Source: JADKIH01 sp031427625 (GTDB lineage Bacteria; Bacteroidota; Bacteroidia; AKYH767-A; 2013-40CM-41-45). From it: a stretch of DNA of 40,321 nt. Below the pieces are notes generated by a model. It was not told the origin of the DNA, ran no database searches, and saw nothing but the letters and a program-made list of their open reading frames with translations. The stretch covers positions 1 through 40,321 of the forward strand of contig JANPNV010000091.1 in the NCBI GenBank assembly GCA_031427625.1, read 5' to 3'. Position numbers and translations under genes: made by a program. Position 1 is the stretch's first letter. Each line of letters begins with the position of its first letter. Below, piece after piece: positions 26,152-33,630 of this stretch.

Positions 26152-26469
26152 TTAAGTAATGACAGGATCAATGAAGCAAGGGCTCTTTACGAAATCATCA
26201 ATAGTTCCATCTTCATATTCAACTTTTACGTGAACCTTTGAGCCGCTTTTGTAATTTTTAATTATGATAGATTTTTTATCTTCTGAAATAATTCCTTGAA
26301 TAGGAGTAAAGTCTTTTTCATACATCAATAACCGGATTGCCTTTGCTGGTTTTACAAGATGTATCTGGTAATCTTTAATAATAGTTTTCTCCTGATTTTG
26401 CCCGGAAACATAGTGTGAACAGGCTAAAAGTATTGCGATCAGGTAAATATTCTTTGTGATATTTTTCAT
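26152..26469 (-). CDS. Small exported protein of unknown function
   Basis: I do not recognise a family. The 105 residues begin with a signal-peptide-like segment (NIYLIAILLACSHYVSGQ). LACSH could be a weak lipobox, though cleavage at VSG|Q seems better. The mature ~80 residues are beta-rich and charged (KDYQIHLVKPAKAIRLLMYEK; KVHVKVEYEDGTIDDFVKSPCF) with a single late Cys. The size and pattern suggest a small periplasmic beta-sandwich. It has its own -7-like box 5 bp upstream, immediately behind a terminator-like hairpin, and converges on the LysM gene 79 bp away. Confidence 0.6.
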   Translation of the reverse strand: MKNITKNIYLIAILLACSHYVSGQNQEKTIIKDYQIHLVKPAKAIRLLMYEKDFTPIQGIISEDKKSIIIKNYKSGSKVHVKVEYEDGTIDDFVKSPCFIDPVIT

Positions 26470-26474
26470 TCTTT

Positions 26475-26482
26475 CAAATATA
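26475..26482 (-). promoter_or_regulatory. Candidate -7 box just upstream of the 105-residue gene
   Basis: The - strand reads TATATTTG, a perfect TAnnTTTG. Only 5 bp separate it from the ATG at 26469, so a transcript from here would be nearly leaderless, or translation may begin at a later codon. The hairpin at 26487-26513 lies directly upstream. Confidence 0.4.
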
Positions 26483-26486
26483 CAAA

Positions 26487-26513
26487 AAAAGGAAGCCGCT
26501 TTGACTTCCTTTT
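26487..26513 (-). terminator. Intrinsic terminator reading on the - strand
   Basis: AAAAGGAAG (26487-26495) pairs with CTTCCTTTT (26505-26513) around a 9-nt loop. On the - strand the stem is followed by a run of T, as expected for the transcript coming from lolA, whose stop lies 156 bp upstream. The interval 26514-26669 shows no gene. Confidence 0.6.
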
Positions 26514-26669
26514 AACTTGAGATTAATATTATATGTTATTGTTTTACTTTGTTGTCATACTACTTTGATGAATCCGATGAATTAGTAAACAAGAAATCCA
26601 AGCGAATATTTTTACTTCATTTTTGATTTCTTGCTTTTTACAAAAGGTGCGAAAGAAGAACATGAAAAA

Positions 26670-27326
26670 TTAACGAAGATCAATTACTTCTGATCCCGGG
26701 TATTTGTTAGTGTTGAATACATAGATAGATTCATCACCGGCAGCATCTGGAATAAATTTTTCCAATGAAATGGTTTGAATGGAGCCGTTTTTATCAAAGA
26801 TTTTCGCTGAGGAAATCGTTTTCTGATTTTTATTTATCACCAACCTGACTTTAATGATGTTTTTCGAACCTCCTTCTGTTGGAACAAGCTCAACAATCTG
26901 ATAAACGATACCCTTCAGTTTCTGATCTCCATCATATTTCGACAACCATCCTTTTTCATAAATGGTAAAAATATTTGATGGTGTAATAAGGTTATCGTTG
27001 CTCTTTTGATTGTCTATCTGAACTTCATTGGCATCCTTCAAGAATGTCCAGCGTGTCGTTCCATCACTTATTATATCCTGACCAGCAATCTGCAGTTTAT
27101 ACTTATGACCTTTCAGATAAAGGGTTCCTTTTTGCTCCTGTTTTGTTTTATCCTTTGTATTTTCAATGACTATTGAAAAATCAGCCATAATTGACTTATA
27201 GGATTTGTATTTTGTACTAAGGCCAGAAAGTATTTGCTGGGCTTTTTTATCCGTTTGTGCTAAAGTTAGAGCTGAAACAGAAATTAACAACATCATAATC
27301 CCTATTCGGATATTCATCAGGTTCAT
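26670..27326 (-). CDS. LolA-like outer-membrane lipoprotein carrier
   Basis: The 218 residues have a signal peptide ending LTLA|QT. They then show the LolA/LppX half-barrel pattern: LSGLSTKYKSYKSIMADFSIVIEN, QKGTLYLKGHKYKLQIAGQDIISDGTTRWTFLKDANEVQI, ending YVFNTNKYPGSEVIDLR. LolA escorts lipoproteins from the inner-membrane Lol transporter across the periplasm. In Bacteroidota, LolA-like genes are commonly found next to ftsK, as here, 144 bp downstream of it. Lipid or lipoprotein specificity is not readable. The start could also be Met4 (MNIRIGIMM); the signal peptide is intact either way. Confidence 0.86.
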   Translation of the reverse strand: MNLMNIRIGIMMLLISVSALTLAQTDKKAQQILSGLSTKYKSYKSIMADFSIVIENTKDKTKQEQKGTLYLKGHKYKLQIAGQDIISDGTTRWTFLKDANEVQIDNQKSNDNLITPSNIFTIYEKGWLSKYDGDQKLKGIVYQIVELVPTEGGSKNIIKVRLVINKNQKTISSAKIFDKNGSIQTISLEKFIPDAAGDESIYVFNTNKYPGSEVIDLR

Positions 27327-27337
27327 TATTTAAGTGG

Positions 27338-27345
27338 CAAAATTA
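27338..27345 (-). promoter_or_regulatory. Candidate -7 box for the lolA-like gene
   Basis: The - strand reads TAATTTTG, matching TAnnTTTG, 12 bp before the ATG. A TTG occurs 16 bp further upstream (27362-27364 complement), slightly closer than the usual -33 spacing. If real, lolA can be expressed independently of ftsK. Confidence 0.38.
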
Positions 27346-27470
27346 ATTTTAATATTAAAGTCAATAACCATTCCAATTAATTTTGTTTAAGAAGACAGCG
27401 TAAGATGTTATTTTAAAGGAGATTATGAAAGATATTTATTTATTAATCTTTAAATTGAATGTAATAATTC

Positions 27471-29972
27471 CTAACGATTCAATATTTGATCCAGGCTAAT
27501 GGGATCTTTGATTAATACTTCACGTGCTTTGCTTCCTTCAAAAGGGCCGATAATTTTTGCGGCTTCGAGCTGATCAATGATTCTACCCGCTCTGTTATAT
27601 CCTAATTTTAATCTTCGCTGGAGTAGGGAAGCAGAACCCTGTTGATGCTGCACGATAAGCTGTGCTGCCTCTTTAAATAAAGGGTCTCTATCGTCTGGAT
27701 CAATCTCTCTGCTGGTATTATCTGCTGTTTCATCTATGTATTCAGGAAGCAAGTGTGCATCAGAATAACCACGTTGTGAACCGATGTATTCAGTTATCTT
27801 ATCAACTTCAGGGGTATCTACAAAGGCACATTGGAGACGAATGAGGTCAGCTCCGGTTGAGAAAAGCATATCACCGCGCCCAATAAGCTGGTCGGCTCCT
27901 CCCGAATCAAGAATCGTTCGTGAATCAATTTTGGAGGTGACTCGGAAAGCTATTCTGGCAGGGAAGTTAGCCTTGATGGTTCCGGTAATAATGTTGACAG
28001 AAGGCCTTTGTGTAGCGATGATGAGGTGAATTCCAATGGCACGAGCTAACTGAGCAAGCCTGGCGATAGGCATTTCAATTTCCTTTCCGGCTGTCATAAT
28101 CAAGTCGGCAAATTCATCCACAACCAAAATGATGTATGGAAGATATTTGTGTCCGTTATTCGGATTCAATTTACGTGCTATGAATTTACTGTTGTATTCT
28201 TTTATGTTTCTCACCTGTGCATCCTTCAGCAATTCATAGCGCTGATCCATTTCAATGCAGAGAGAATTAAGAGTATGAATAACCTTTTTAGTATCGGTAA
28301 TAATAGCATCCGCTTCTCCGGGAAGTTTGGCGAGAAAATGTCTTTCGATTGTTTTGAAAAGTGTTAGTTCAACTTTCTTCGGATCGACAAGGATAAACTT
28401 TACCTGTGAAGGATGTTTCTTATAAAGTAATGAAACTAAAATGGCATTTAGTCCAACTGATTTTCCTTGTCCTGTGGCACCTGCCATTAACAAATGGGGC
28501 ATCTTGGTCAAATCTGCTACAAATACTTCATTGCTGATTGTTTTGCCAAGGCCAATCGGAAGTTCAAAATCAGAATTAACAAACTTCTCGGATCCCAGAA
28601 TGCTTTTCATTGGAACCACTTCAGGCTTCTGATTGGGAACTTCAATTCCTATTGTTCCCTTCCCGGGAATAGGTGCAATGATTCTTATACCAAGAGCCGC
28701 TAAACTTAATGCAATATCGTCTTCAAGATTTTTGATTTTTGAAATTCGTACACCTGCCTGAGGCACAATTTCAAAAAGGGTAACTGTCGGGCCGATTGTG
28801 GCCTTAATCTTTTCAATGGAAATATTATAATGACTCAGCGTCTCTACAATTCTGTTTTTATTTGCCTCCAGTTCCTCTTTATTTACTTCAATTTTTTTAT
28901 CTCCATAATTTTCCAGAAGATCTAATGTGGGATATTTATAAGATGAGAGGTCGAGCGTTGGATCGTAATCTCCCTGCACATGAGGTAATTCTTCTGAATC
29001 GTCTACTATCAGTTCCTCATTGGTAATTTCCTCAACTTCCAAATGCACTTCACCATCTTCAGATACAAAAGATGGTGTTGGCGGAAGAATTTCCAACTCT
29101 TTTTCATTGGTAATACTTATCTCTTCAGTCTCTTCAACCGGTGAAGCCTCGTCTTCGTCAAGATTAATAAACTCACCTTCGTCTTCTTCCTCCTCATTCT
29201 CCTCTTCTTGCCCCAAATCCAATTCTACAATTCTTGAATTGCCTTCCCGGATTACATTTTCTCCTGCTGGCAATTTTACTTCTGTAATGGAGCCTCCCTC
29301 AGTTATCGTATTTTCTTCTTCCTCAATCCTCATTCGCTTTAATGGAATATTAAATGCAACAACAAGAAGGCCGACAAAAGAAAATACCAGTAAAGCACCT
29401 GTTCCGATAAATCCTACAATTGTATTCAGTGTCTGACTTATACGGTATCCATAACCACCAGCAAGTATTAACATAGAGGAGGAATTATGGAAAATATATC
29501 CCAGAAAAGTAGATAGCCAAACGAGCGTAAATAATGAATATCCCAATGTTTTACTAACTGGTAAGAGTGTGGTATTCCAAAGAATTTTAATGCCTGCAAG
29601 TAGTATCAGAAAAGGAAAAATAAATGAACAAATCCCAAACCAATCATTTTGAAATCGCAGACCGGTAATAGCGCCAAGTTTTCCAAGCCAGTTGTCAACA
29701 TTGACGTCGGTTCTGCTTAATAGCATCCAGGCTGAATCTGCGCCTGCAATGGCCTGATCTGTTTTCCATGTAAACAAATTGGAAACAAAGGCAACGAACA
29801 TGAAAAAAGCCAATAGAATTAGAAGGAGTCCGCCCACCTTATGCGTGCGTTCATCGCTGATAAACCTGCGGAAAGATTGAATTCTATCTCCCGTTGATGC
29901 CTTCTTTTTTTTAATTCGTTCTTTCTTTTCAGGAGTTCCCTCTAAATCCTCACTCTTTAGCTTATTTGCCAT
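27471..29972 (-). CDS. ftsK: DNA translocase FtsK/SpoIIIE
   Basis: This septum-located ATPase pumps DNA to clear chromosome termini and aids dimer resolution. The 833 residues show about four N-terminal membrane helices (near 48-70, 110-135, 140-165 and 185-210). A strikingly acidic linker follows (about 240-330, with runs of Glu/Asp). The alpha/beta motor begins near 345: Walker A GATGQGKSVGLNA near residue 497, VDPKKVELTLF, Walker B ILVVDEFADLIM, and ATQRPSVNIITGTIKANFPARIAF. The C-terminal gamma winged helix (SASLLQRRLKLGYNRAGRIIDQLE) reads KOPS-like polarity signals. It is divergent from the DUF4412 gene over a 235-bp gap and upstream of lolA. Confidence 0.96.
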   Translation of the reverse strand: MANKLKSEDLEGTPEKKERIKKKKASTGDRIQSFRRFISDERTHKVGGLLLILLAFFMFVAFVSNLFTWKTDQAIAGADSAWMLLSRTDVNVDNWLGKLGAITGLRFQNDWFGICSFIFPFLILLAGIKILWNTTLLPVSKTLGYSLFTLVWLSTFLGYIFHNSSSMLILAGGYGYRISQTLNTIVGFIGTGALLVFSFVGLLVVAFNIPLKRMRIEEEENTITEGGSITEVKLPAGENVIREGNSRIVELDLGQEEENEEEEDEGEFINLDEDEASPVEETEEISITNEKELEILPPTPSFVSEDGEVHLEVEEITNEELIVDDSEELPHVQGDYDPTLDLSSYKYPTLDLLENYGDKKIEVNKEELEANKNRIVETLSHYNISIEKIKATIGPTVTLFEIVPQAGVRISKIKNLEDDIALSLAALGIRIIAPIPGKGTIGIEVPNQKPEVVPMKSILGSEKFVNSDFELPIGLGKTISNEVFVADLTKMPHLLMAGATGQGKSVGLNAILVSLLYKKHPSQVKFILVDPKKVELTLFKTIERHFLAKLPGEADAIITDTKKVIHTLNSLCIEMDQRYELLKDAQVRNIKEYNSKFIARKLNPNNGHKYLPYIILVVDEFADLIMTAGKEIEMPIARLAQLARAIGIHLIIATQRPSVNIITGTIKANFPARIAFRVTSKIDSRTILDSGGADQLIGRGDMLFSTGADLIRLQCAFVDTPEVDKITEYIGSQRGYSDAHLLPEYIDETADNTSREIDPDDRDPLFKEAAQLIVQHQQGSASLLQRRLKLGYNRAGRIIDQLEAAKIIGPFEGSKAREVLIKDPISLDQILNR

Positions 29973-30207
29973 GAATTACTGTGTTAATAGTGGTTTTAAA
30001 GATAGACAGGTCAAAAACGTCAGGTCTGATTCTTCATAAAAGATATGAACAGTGTTTTCCAATAAATATTGAGTAGATTATGCTTGAAAGTATATTCTAA
30101 ATCTTGCAGTTTTAACCAATTAAAATAAATAGTTTGATCAGGAGCTATAACCTGAATTACTTATTCAAATTTCTATCTTAGCCGTATAATAAAAACACTT
30201 AACAAGC

Positions 30208-30876
30208 ATGAAAACCAAAAGTTTATTAACCGTTATTTTATTTTTTATTTCTATTCAGACTTTTTCTCAAGCATCAAAACATCAACTTTCTTCAGGTAAA
30301 ATCACCTTTGATATTTCATACCCTGACTCTAAGTTAGATGAAGAGACTTTGGCAAATCTTCCGGTAGAAGCAATAATGAAATTTAAAGATGATTTAATAA
30401 GAGTGGAAGTAAGTATGGCTATGGGGAAGACAACTATCATATCAAATAATAAAACAGGAAATGGTACTATGTTAATGGATATGATGGGAAATAAAATAGC
30501 GATGGAAATGAACAAAGAGGATATGATGAAGGATAAAGGGAATTCCCCAAAACCTAAAGTAGAGTTAACCCGCGAATCGAAAGATATTGCTGGTTACAGT
30601 TGCAAAAAAGCTATCGTTACAGTTGGCACATCGGATGGCGATAAATCATTTGATGCATGGTTTACGAATGATCTCAAAGTTCGTAATAGCTTTTCTTCCC
30701 AGATTGAAGGGATTGACGGATTCCTGATGGAGTTCCAAACTGTTCAAAATGGAATGAGTATGAAAATGAAAGCCAATCATGTAGATCCATTGGCCATTGA
30801 TGATTCTGAATTTATTATACCTGATGGTTATAAGAAATTATCGAAAGAAGACCTTAAAAAGATGACTGGACAATAA
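30208..30876 (+). CDS. DUF4412-like exported protein
   Basis: The 222 residues start with a signal peptide (LLTVILFFISIQTFSQA). GKITFDISYPDSKLDEETL is the opening strand of DUF4412/GLPGLI-like proteins. The centre is unusually rich in Met and Lys (TMLMDMMGNKIAMEMNKEDMMKDKG). DIAGYSCKKAIVT is the conserved cysteine-bearing strand, and FDAWFTNDLKV, GFLMEF and FIIPDGYK follow. These are periplasmic or outer-membrane beta proteins of unknown function in Bacteroidota. The Met-rich stretch might bind copper or another soft metal, but that is speculation. The 235-bp divergent gap upstream holds no gene; a weak TATCTTAG box is at 30174-30181. Confidence 0.78.
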   Translation: MKTKSLLTVILFFISIQTFSQASKHQLSSGKITFDISYPDSKLDEETLANLPVEAIMKFKDDLIRVEVSMAMGKTTIISNNKTGNGTMLMDMMGNKIAMEMNKEDMMKDKGNSPKPKVELTRESKDIAGYSCKKAIVTVGTSDGDKSFDAWFTNDLKVRNSFSSQIEGIDGFLMEFQTVQNGMSMKMKANHVDPLAIDDSEFIIPDGYKKLSKEDLKKMTGQ

Positions 30877-30915
30877 TAATTGTATCGAACAAATTGAAAA
30901 CAGCAATTATTTTTT
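30875..30915 (+). terminator. Weak terminator after the DUF4412 gene
   Basis: AATAATTG (30875-30882) and CAATTATT (30904-30911) are perfect inverted repeats, followed by four more T. The 21-nt loop and AT-rich stem make it weak; the position just at the stop codon and the T-run are in favour. Confidence 0.4.
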
Positions 30916-30985
30916 ATCAACCGGCCTGCAGAAAAAATGTATTATATGAGATTTATTTCCTGATAAGGTTTTTTAACTTCGCTGC

Positions 30986-32644
30986 ATGCTAAAGAATCTG
31001 ACAGTACAGAATTATGCATTGATTGATGAGCTTCAATTACAATTCGGGAAAGGATTGAATATTATCACGGGTGAAACTGGCGCTGGAAAATCTGTTTTAA
31101 TGGGAGCGCTGGGTCTCCTGCTTGGTGACAGAACCGATTCAGCTTCTTTACTCGATAAAACAAAGAAGTGTTTGATCAAAGGAGAGTTTCATGCTTCTGA
31201 AAAAGTAAAATTATTTTTAGAAAAAATGGAGCTCGATGCTGATATCGATCTCTATATTCATCGTGAAATAAACAAGGATGGAAAATCGAGGTCTTTTATC
31301 AATGATACACCTGTTTCGCTTTCTGTTTTGAAAGAACTTGGCAATCTTCTCGTCGACATTCACTCTCAGCATGAAACACTGCTTCTGAACCAATCAGAAT
31401 TTCAGTTATCAGTGGTCGATGCTTTTGCAAGTAATGAAGAAAAGCTAAATGAGTATCAAATTATCTATCGTCAATACAGAGCAGCTAAACAAACTTTGAT
31501 TGATCTGAAAGAGGAAGAAAAAAGAATAAAAGCTGACCAGGACTATCTGCAGTTTCAGTTTGATGAATTAAGTGAAGCCGCAATAGTACCCGGCGAGCAA
31601 CTTCAGCTTGAAGAGGAGTTGTCAGCTCTTAGCCATTCTGAAGAAATTAAAAGTGGGATCGATCGGTTTACTCAATCTGTCAGCGGATCTGATAGCAATA
31701 TAATTTCAGGTTTGTCGTCGGCATCAAATATTATTTCGGGACTTTCAATTTATCTGGCATCCTTGGATGATTTATCCAAACGACTTAAAGCGCTTGAAAT
31801 TGAATTGAAGGATATTGAATATGAAGTCGAACAGGTATCAGAGAAAATAAGTTTTAATCCCCAACGACTTGAAATCATCAACGAGCGATTAAATTTAATT
31901 TATCGGTTAGAACAAAAACACAGAGTGACAAATGTCGAAGAGTTGTTGCAAATTCTGGATAATGTGAATGAAAAACTTTCCTCATTCAATTCACTCGAAG
32001 AGCGTATTCTGGCAACTACAAAGCAGACTGAACTACTTCTGGAAAAAGTAAAAACGATGGCAATAAAATTGTCGGACAAGCGTAAAAAGTCAATTCCTTC
32101 TATTGAATTAAAAATCAAAAAACTTCTTTCAGAACTTGCTATGCCTGATGCCGTTTTGAAAATAGAATTAACTGAACTGAATGAGGATGCAATTAATCAG
32201 TCAGGTTGCGATAAAGTGAGGTTTCTTTTTTCTGCGAACAAAGGAATTCCATATTCAGATATTAGCAAGGTTGCTTCCGGAGGTGAACTCAGCCGTCTTA
32301 TGTTATGTCTTAAATCCAGTGTAGCCACACTTATCGAATTGCCGACGATTGTCTTTGATGAAATAGATACAGGAGTTAGTGGTGAAACGGCATTCAAAAT
32401 TGGAAAAGTAATGCAAGAGCTTTCTGTTGCTCATCAATTAATTGCCATTACCCATCTTCCTCAAATAGCCAGCAGGGGAGAGGATCATTTTTTCGTTTAT
32501 AAAGAGGTGAGTGGGAAAAAGACATTTACTAAAGTCAGAAAATTATCTACCGACGAAAGGATTGTAGAAGTAGCCCGAATGCTAAGTGGTGATAAACCTA
32601 CAGCTGTAGCGATGGAAAATGCGAAGGAACTTTTAAGTTTTTAA
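30986..32644 (+). CDS. recN: DNA repair protein RecN
   Basis: RecN is an SMC-like ATPase that holds broken DNA ends in double-strand-break repair. The 552 residues have normal family length. Walker A is GETGAGKS (29-36), following LTVQNYALIDELQLQFGKGLN. Long coiled-coil arms surround the centre (residues ~150-380, with many Glu/Lys heptads such as LKALEIELKDIEYEVEQVSEKI). The ABC signature is KVASGGELSRLMLCLK, Walker B is TIVFDEIDTGVSG, and the switch motif is QLIAITHLPQIASRGEDHFFV. The region 30877-30985 upstream holds only a weak terminator. Confidence 0.97.
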   Translation: MLKNLTVQNYALIDELQLQFGKGLNIITGETGAGKSVLMGALGLLLGDRTDSASLLDKTKKCLIKGEFHASEKVKLFLEKMELDADIDLYIHREINKDGKSRSFINDTPVSLSVLKELGNLLVDIHSQHETLLLNQSEFQLSVVDAFASNEEKLNEYQIIYRQYRAAKQTLIDLKEEEKRIKADQDYLQFQFDELSEAAIVPGEQLQLEEELSALSHSEEIKSGIDRFTQSVSGSDSNIISGLSSASNIISGLSIYLASLDDLSKRLKALEIELKDIEYEVEQVSEKISFNPQRLEIINERLNLIYRLEQKHRVTNVEELLQILDNVNEKLSSFNSLEERILATTKQTELLLEKVKTMAIKLSDKRKKSIPSIELKIKKLLSELAMPDAVLKIELTELNEDAINQSGCDKVRFLFSANKGIPYSDISKVASGGELSRLMLCLKSSVATLIELPTIVFDEIDTGVSGETAFKIGKVMQELSVAHQLIAITHLPQIASRGEDHFFVYKEVSGKKTFTKVRKLSTDERIVEVARMLSGDKPTAVAMENAKELLSF

Positions 32645-32752
32645 GGGTAAAAAGTTGATAGACAGAGCGTTTTTTAAAATATCCAGTTTTCCATATTATT
32701 TTTACGATTTCCCGAAAATTTAGGATTATCCTGAATTAATAGAATAGGTTAA

Positions 32753-32760
32753 TATATTTG
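32753..32760 (+). promoter_or_regulatory. Candidate -7 box for fabI
   Basis: TATATTTG followed by T fits the TAnnTTTG consensus and lies 14 bp before the fabI ATG, so the leader would be short. No TTG is found at the -33 spacing. Confidence 0.42.
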
Positions 32761-32774
32761 TCGAAAATTAGAAA

Positions 32775-33587
32775 ATGGCACATAATCTTTTAAAAGGAAA
32801 AAGAGGCATTATTTCGGGTGCACTCGATTCAAATTCAATTGCATGGAAAGTTGCTCAGCGCTGTCATCAGGAAGGCGCAACAATAGTTCTTACGAATGCG
32901 CCTATAGCAATGCGTATGGGAGAAATTAAAAAACTTGCAGACGAAACAAAATCAGAAATCATTCCTGCTGACGCAACATCAATTGAGGATCTGACTAATC
33001 TATACAATTTATCGACACAAAAACTTGGCGGGAAGATCGATTTTGTTCTTCATTCCATAGGTATGTCTGTCAACATCAGAAAGAATATATCTTATGTTGA
33101 GAGTAATTACGAGTATTTCCTAAAGGGTATTGATGTTTCCGCTTTGTCACTACATAAAATGCTTAGTGTCGGCATGAAACTGGATGCAATTAACGACTGG
33201 GGAAGTGTTGTAGCACTTACCTATATAGCTGCTCAGCGTACTTATCCATTTTATACAGACATGGCTGATATTAAAGCGATGCTGGAATCCATTACACGTA
33301 GCTTCGGATATCATTATGGAAAATTAAAGAATGTCAGGATTAATACTGTATCGCAGTCGCCAACTCGTACAACAGCCGGTTCCGGGATAAAAGGATTCGA
33401 TGAATTTTTTAATTATGCCGATACTGTTTCCCCGTTAGGAAATGCAAGTGCTGATGCATGTGCGGATTACTGCGTGTCGCTTTTTTCAGATTTGACAAAA
33501 ATGGTAACGATGCAAAATTTGTATCACGATGGAGGTTATTCAAATACAGGAATTAGCAGCGAGGTAATGGAAATGTTTTCGAAATAA
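32775..33587 (+). CDS. fabI: Enoyl-[acyl-carrier-protein] reductase FabI
   Basis: This enzyme reduces trans-2-enoyl-ACP in the last step of each fatty-acid elongation round. The 270 residues show the FabI version of the short-chain dehydrogenase fold. GIISGALDSNSIAWKVAQRCHQEGA is the nucleotide loop, atypical for SDRs and characteristic of FabI. LHSIGMS lies at the NAD site. TYIAAQRTYPFYTDMADIK gives the catalytic pair Tyr150/Tyr160 with Lys167 (Y-x6-K). SPTRTTAGSGIKGFDEF is the flexible substrate-binding loop. Tyr160 and its surroundings are where triclosan-type inhibitors bind in this family. It converges on clpC with a strong terminator between them. Confidence 0.95.
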   Translation: MAHNLLKGKRGIISGALDSNSIAWKVAQRCHQEGATIVLTNAPIAMRMGEIKKLADETKSEIIPADATSIEDLTNLYNLSTQKLGGKIDFVLHSIGMSVNIRKNISYVESNYEYFLKGIDVSALSLHKMLSVGMKLDAINDWGSVVALTYIAAQRTYPFYTDMADIKAMLESITRSFGYHYGKLKNVRINTVSQSPTRTTAGSGIKGFDEFFNYADTVSPLGNASADACADYCVSLFSDLTKMVTMQNLYHDGGYSNTGISSEVMEMFSK

Positions 33588-33595
33588 CAAGACAT

Positions 33596-33624
33596 AAAAA
33601 AAGCGGGGATGACCCGCTTTTTTT
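33596..33624. terminator. Bidirectional terminator between fabI and clpC
   Basis: AAAAAAAGCGGG (33596-33607) and CCCGCTTTTTTT (33613-33624) pair perfectly around a 5-nt loop (GATGA). The GC core is flanked by A-runs on one side and T-runs on the other, so each strand carries a stem plus a U-tract. It lies in the 43-bp gap between two convergent stops. Confidence 0.92.
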
Positions 33625-33630
33625 ATTTGT

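Noticed and set aside
29020..29436. A 138-residue Ser-rich open frame on the + strand
   Set aside because: It is antisense to the acidic linker of ftsK; the Ser-rich composition is simply the complement of Glu/Asp codons, with no family resemblance.
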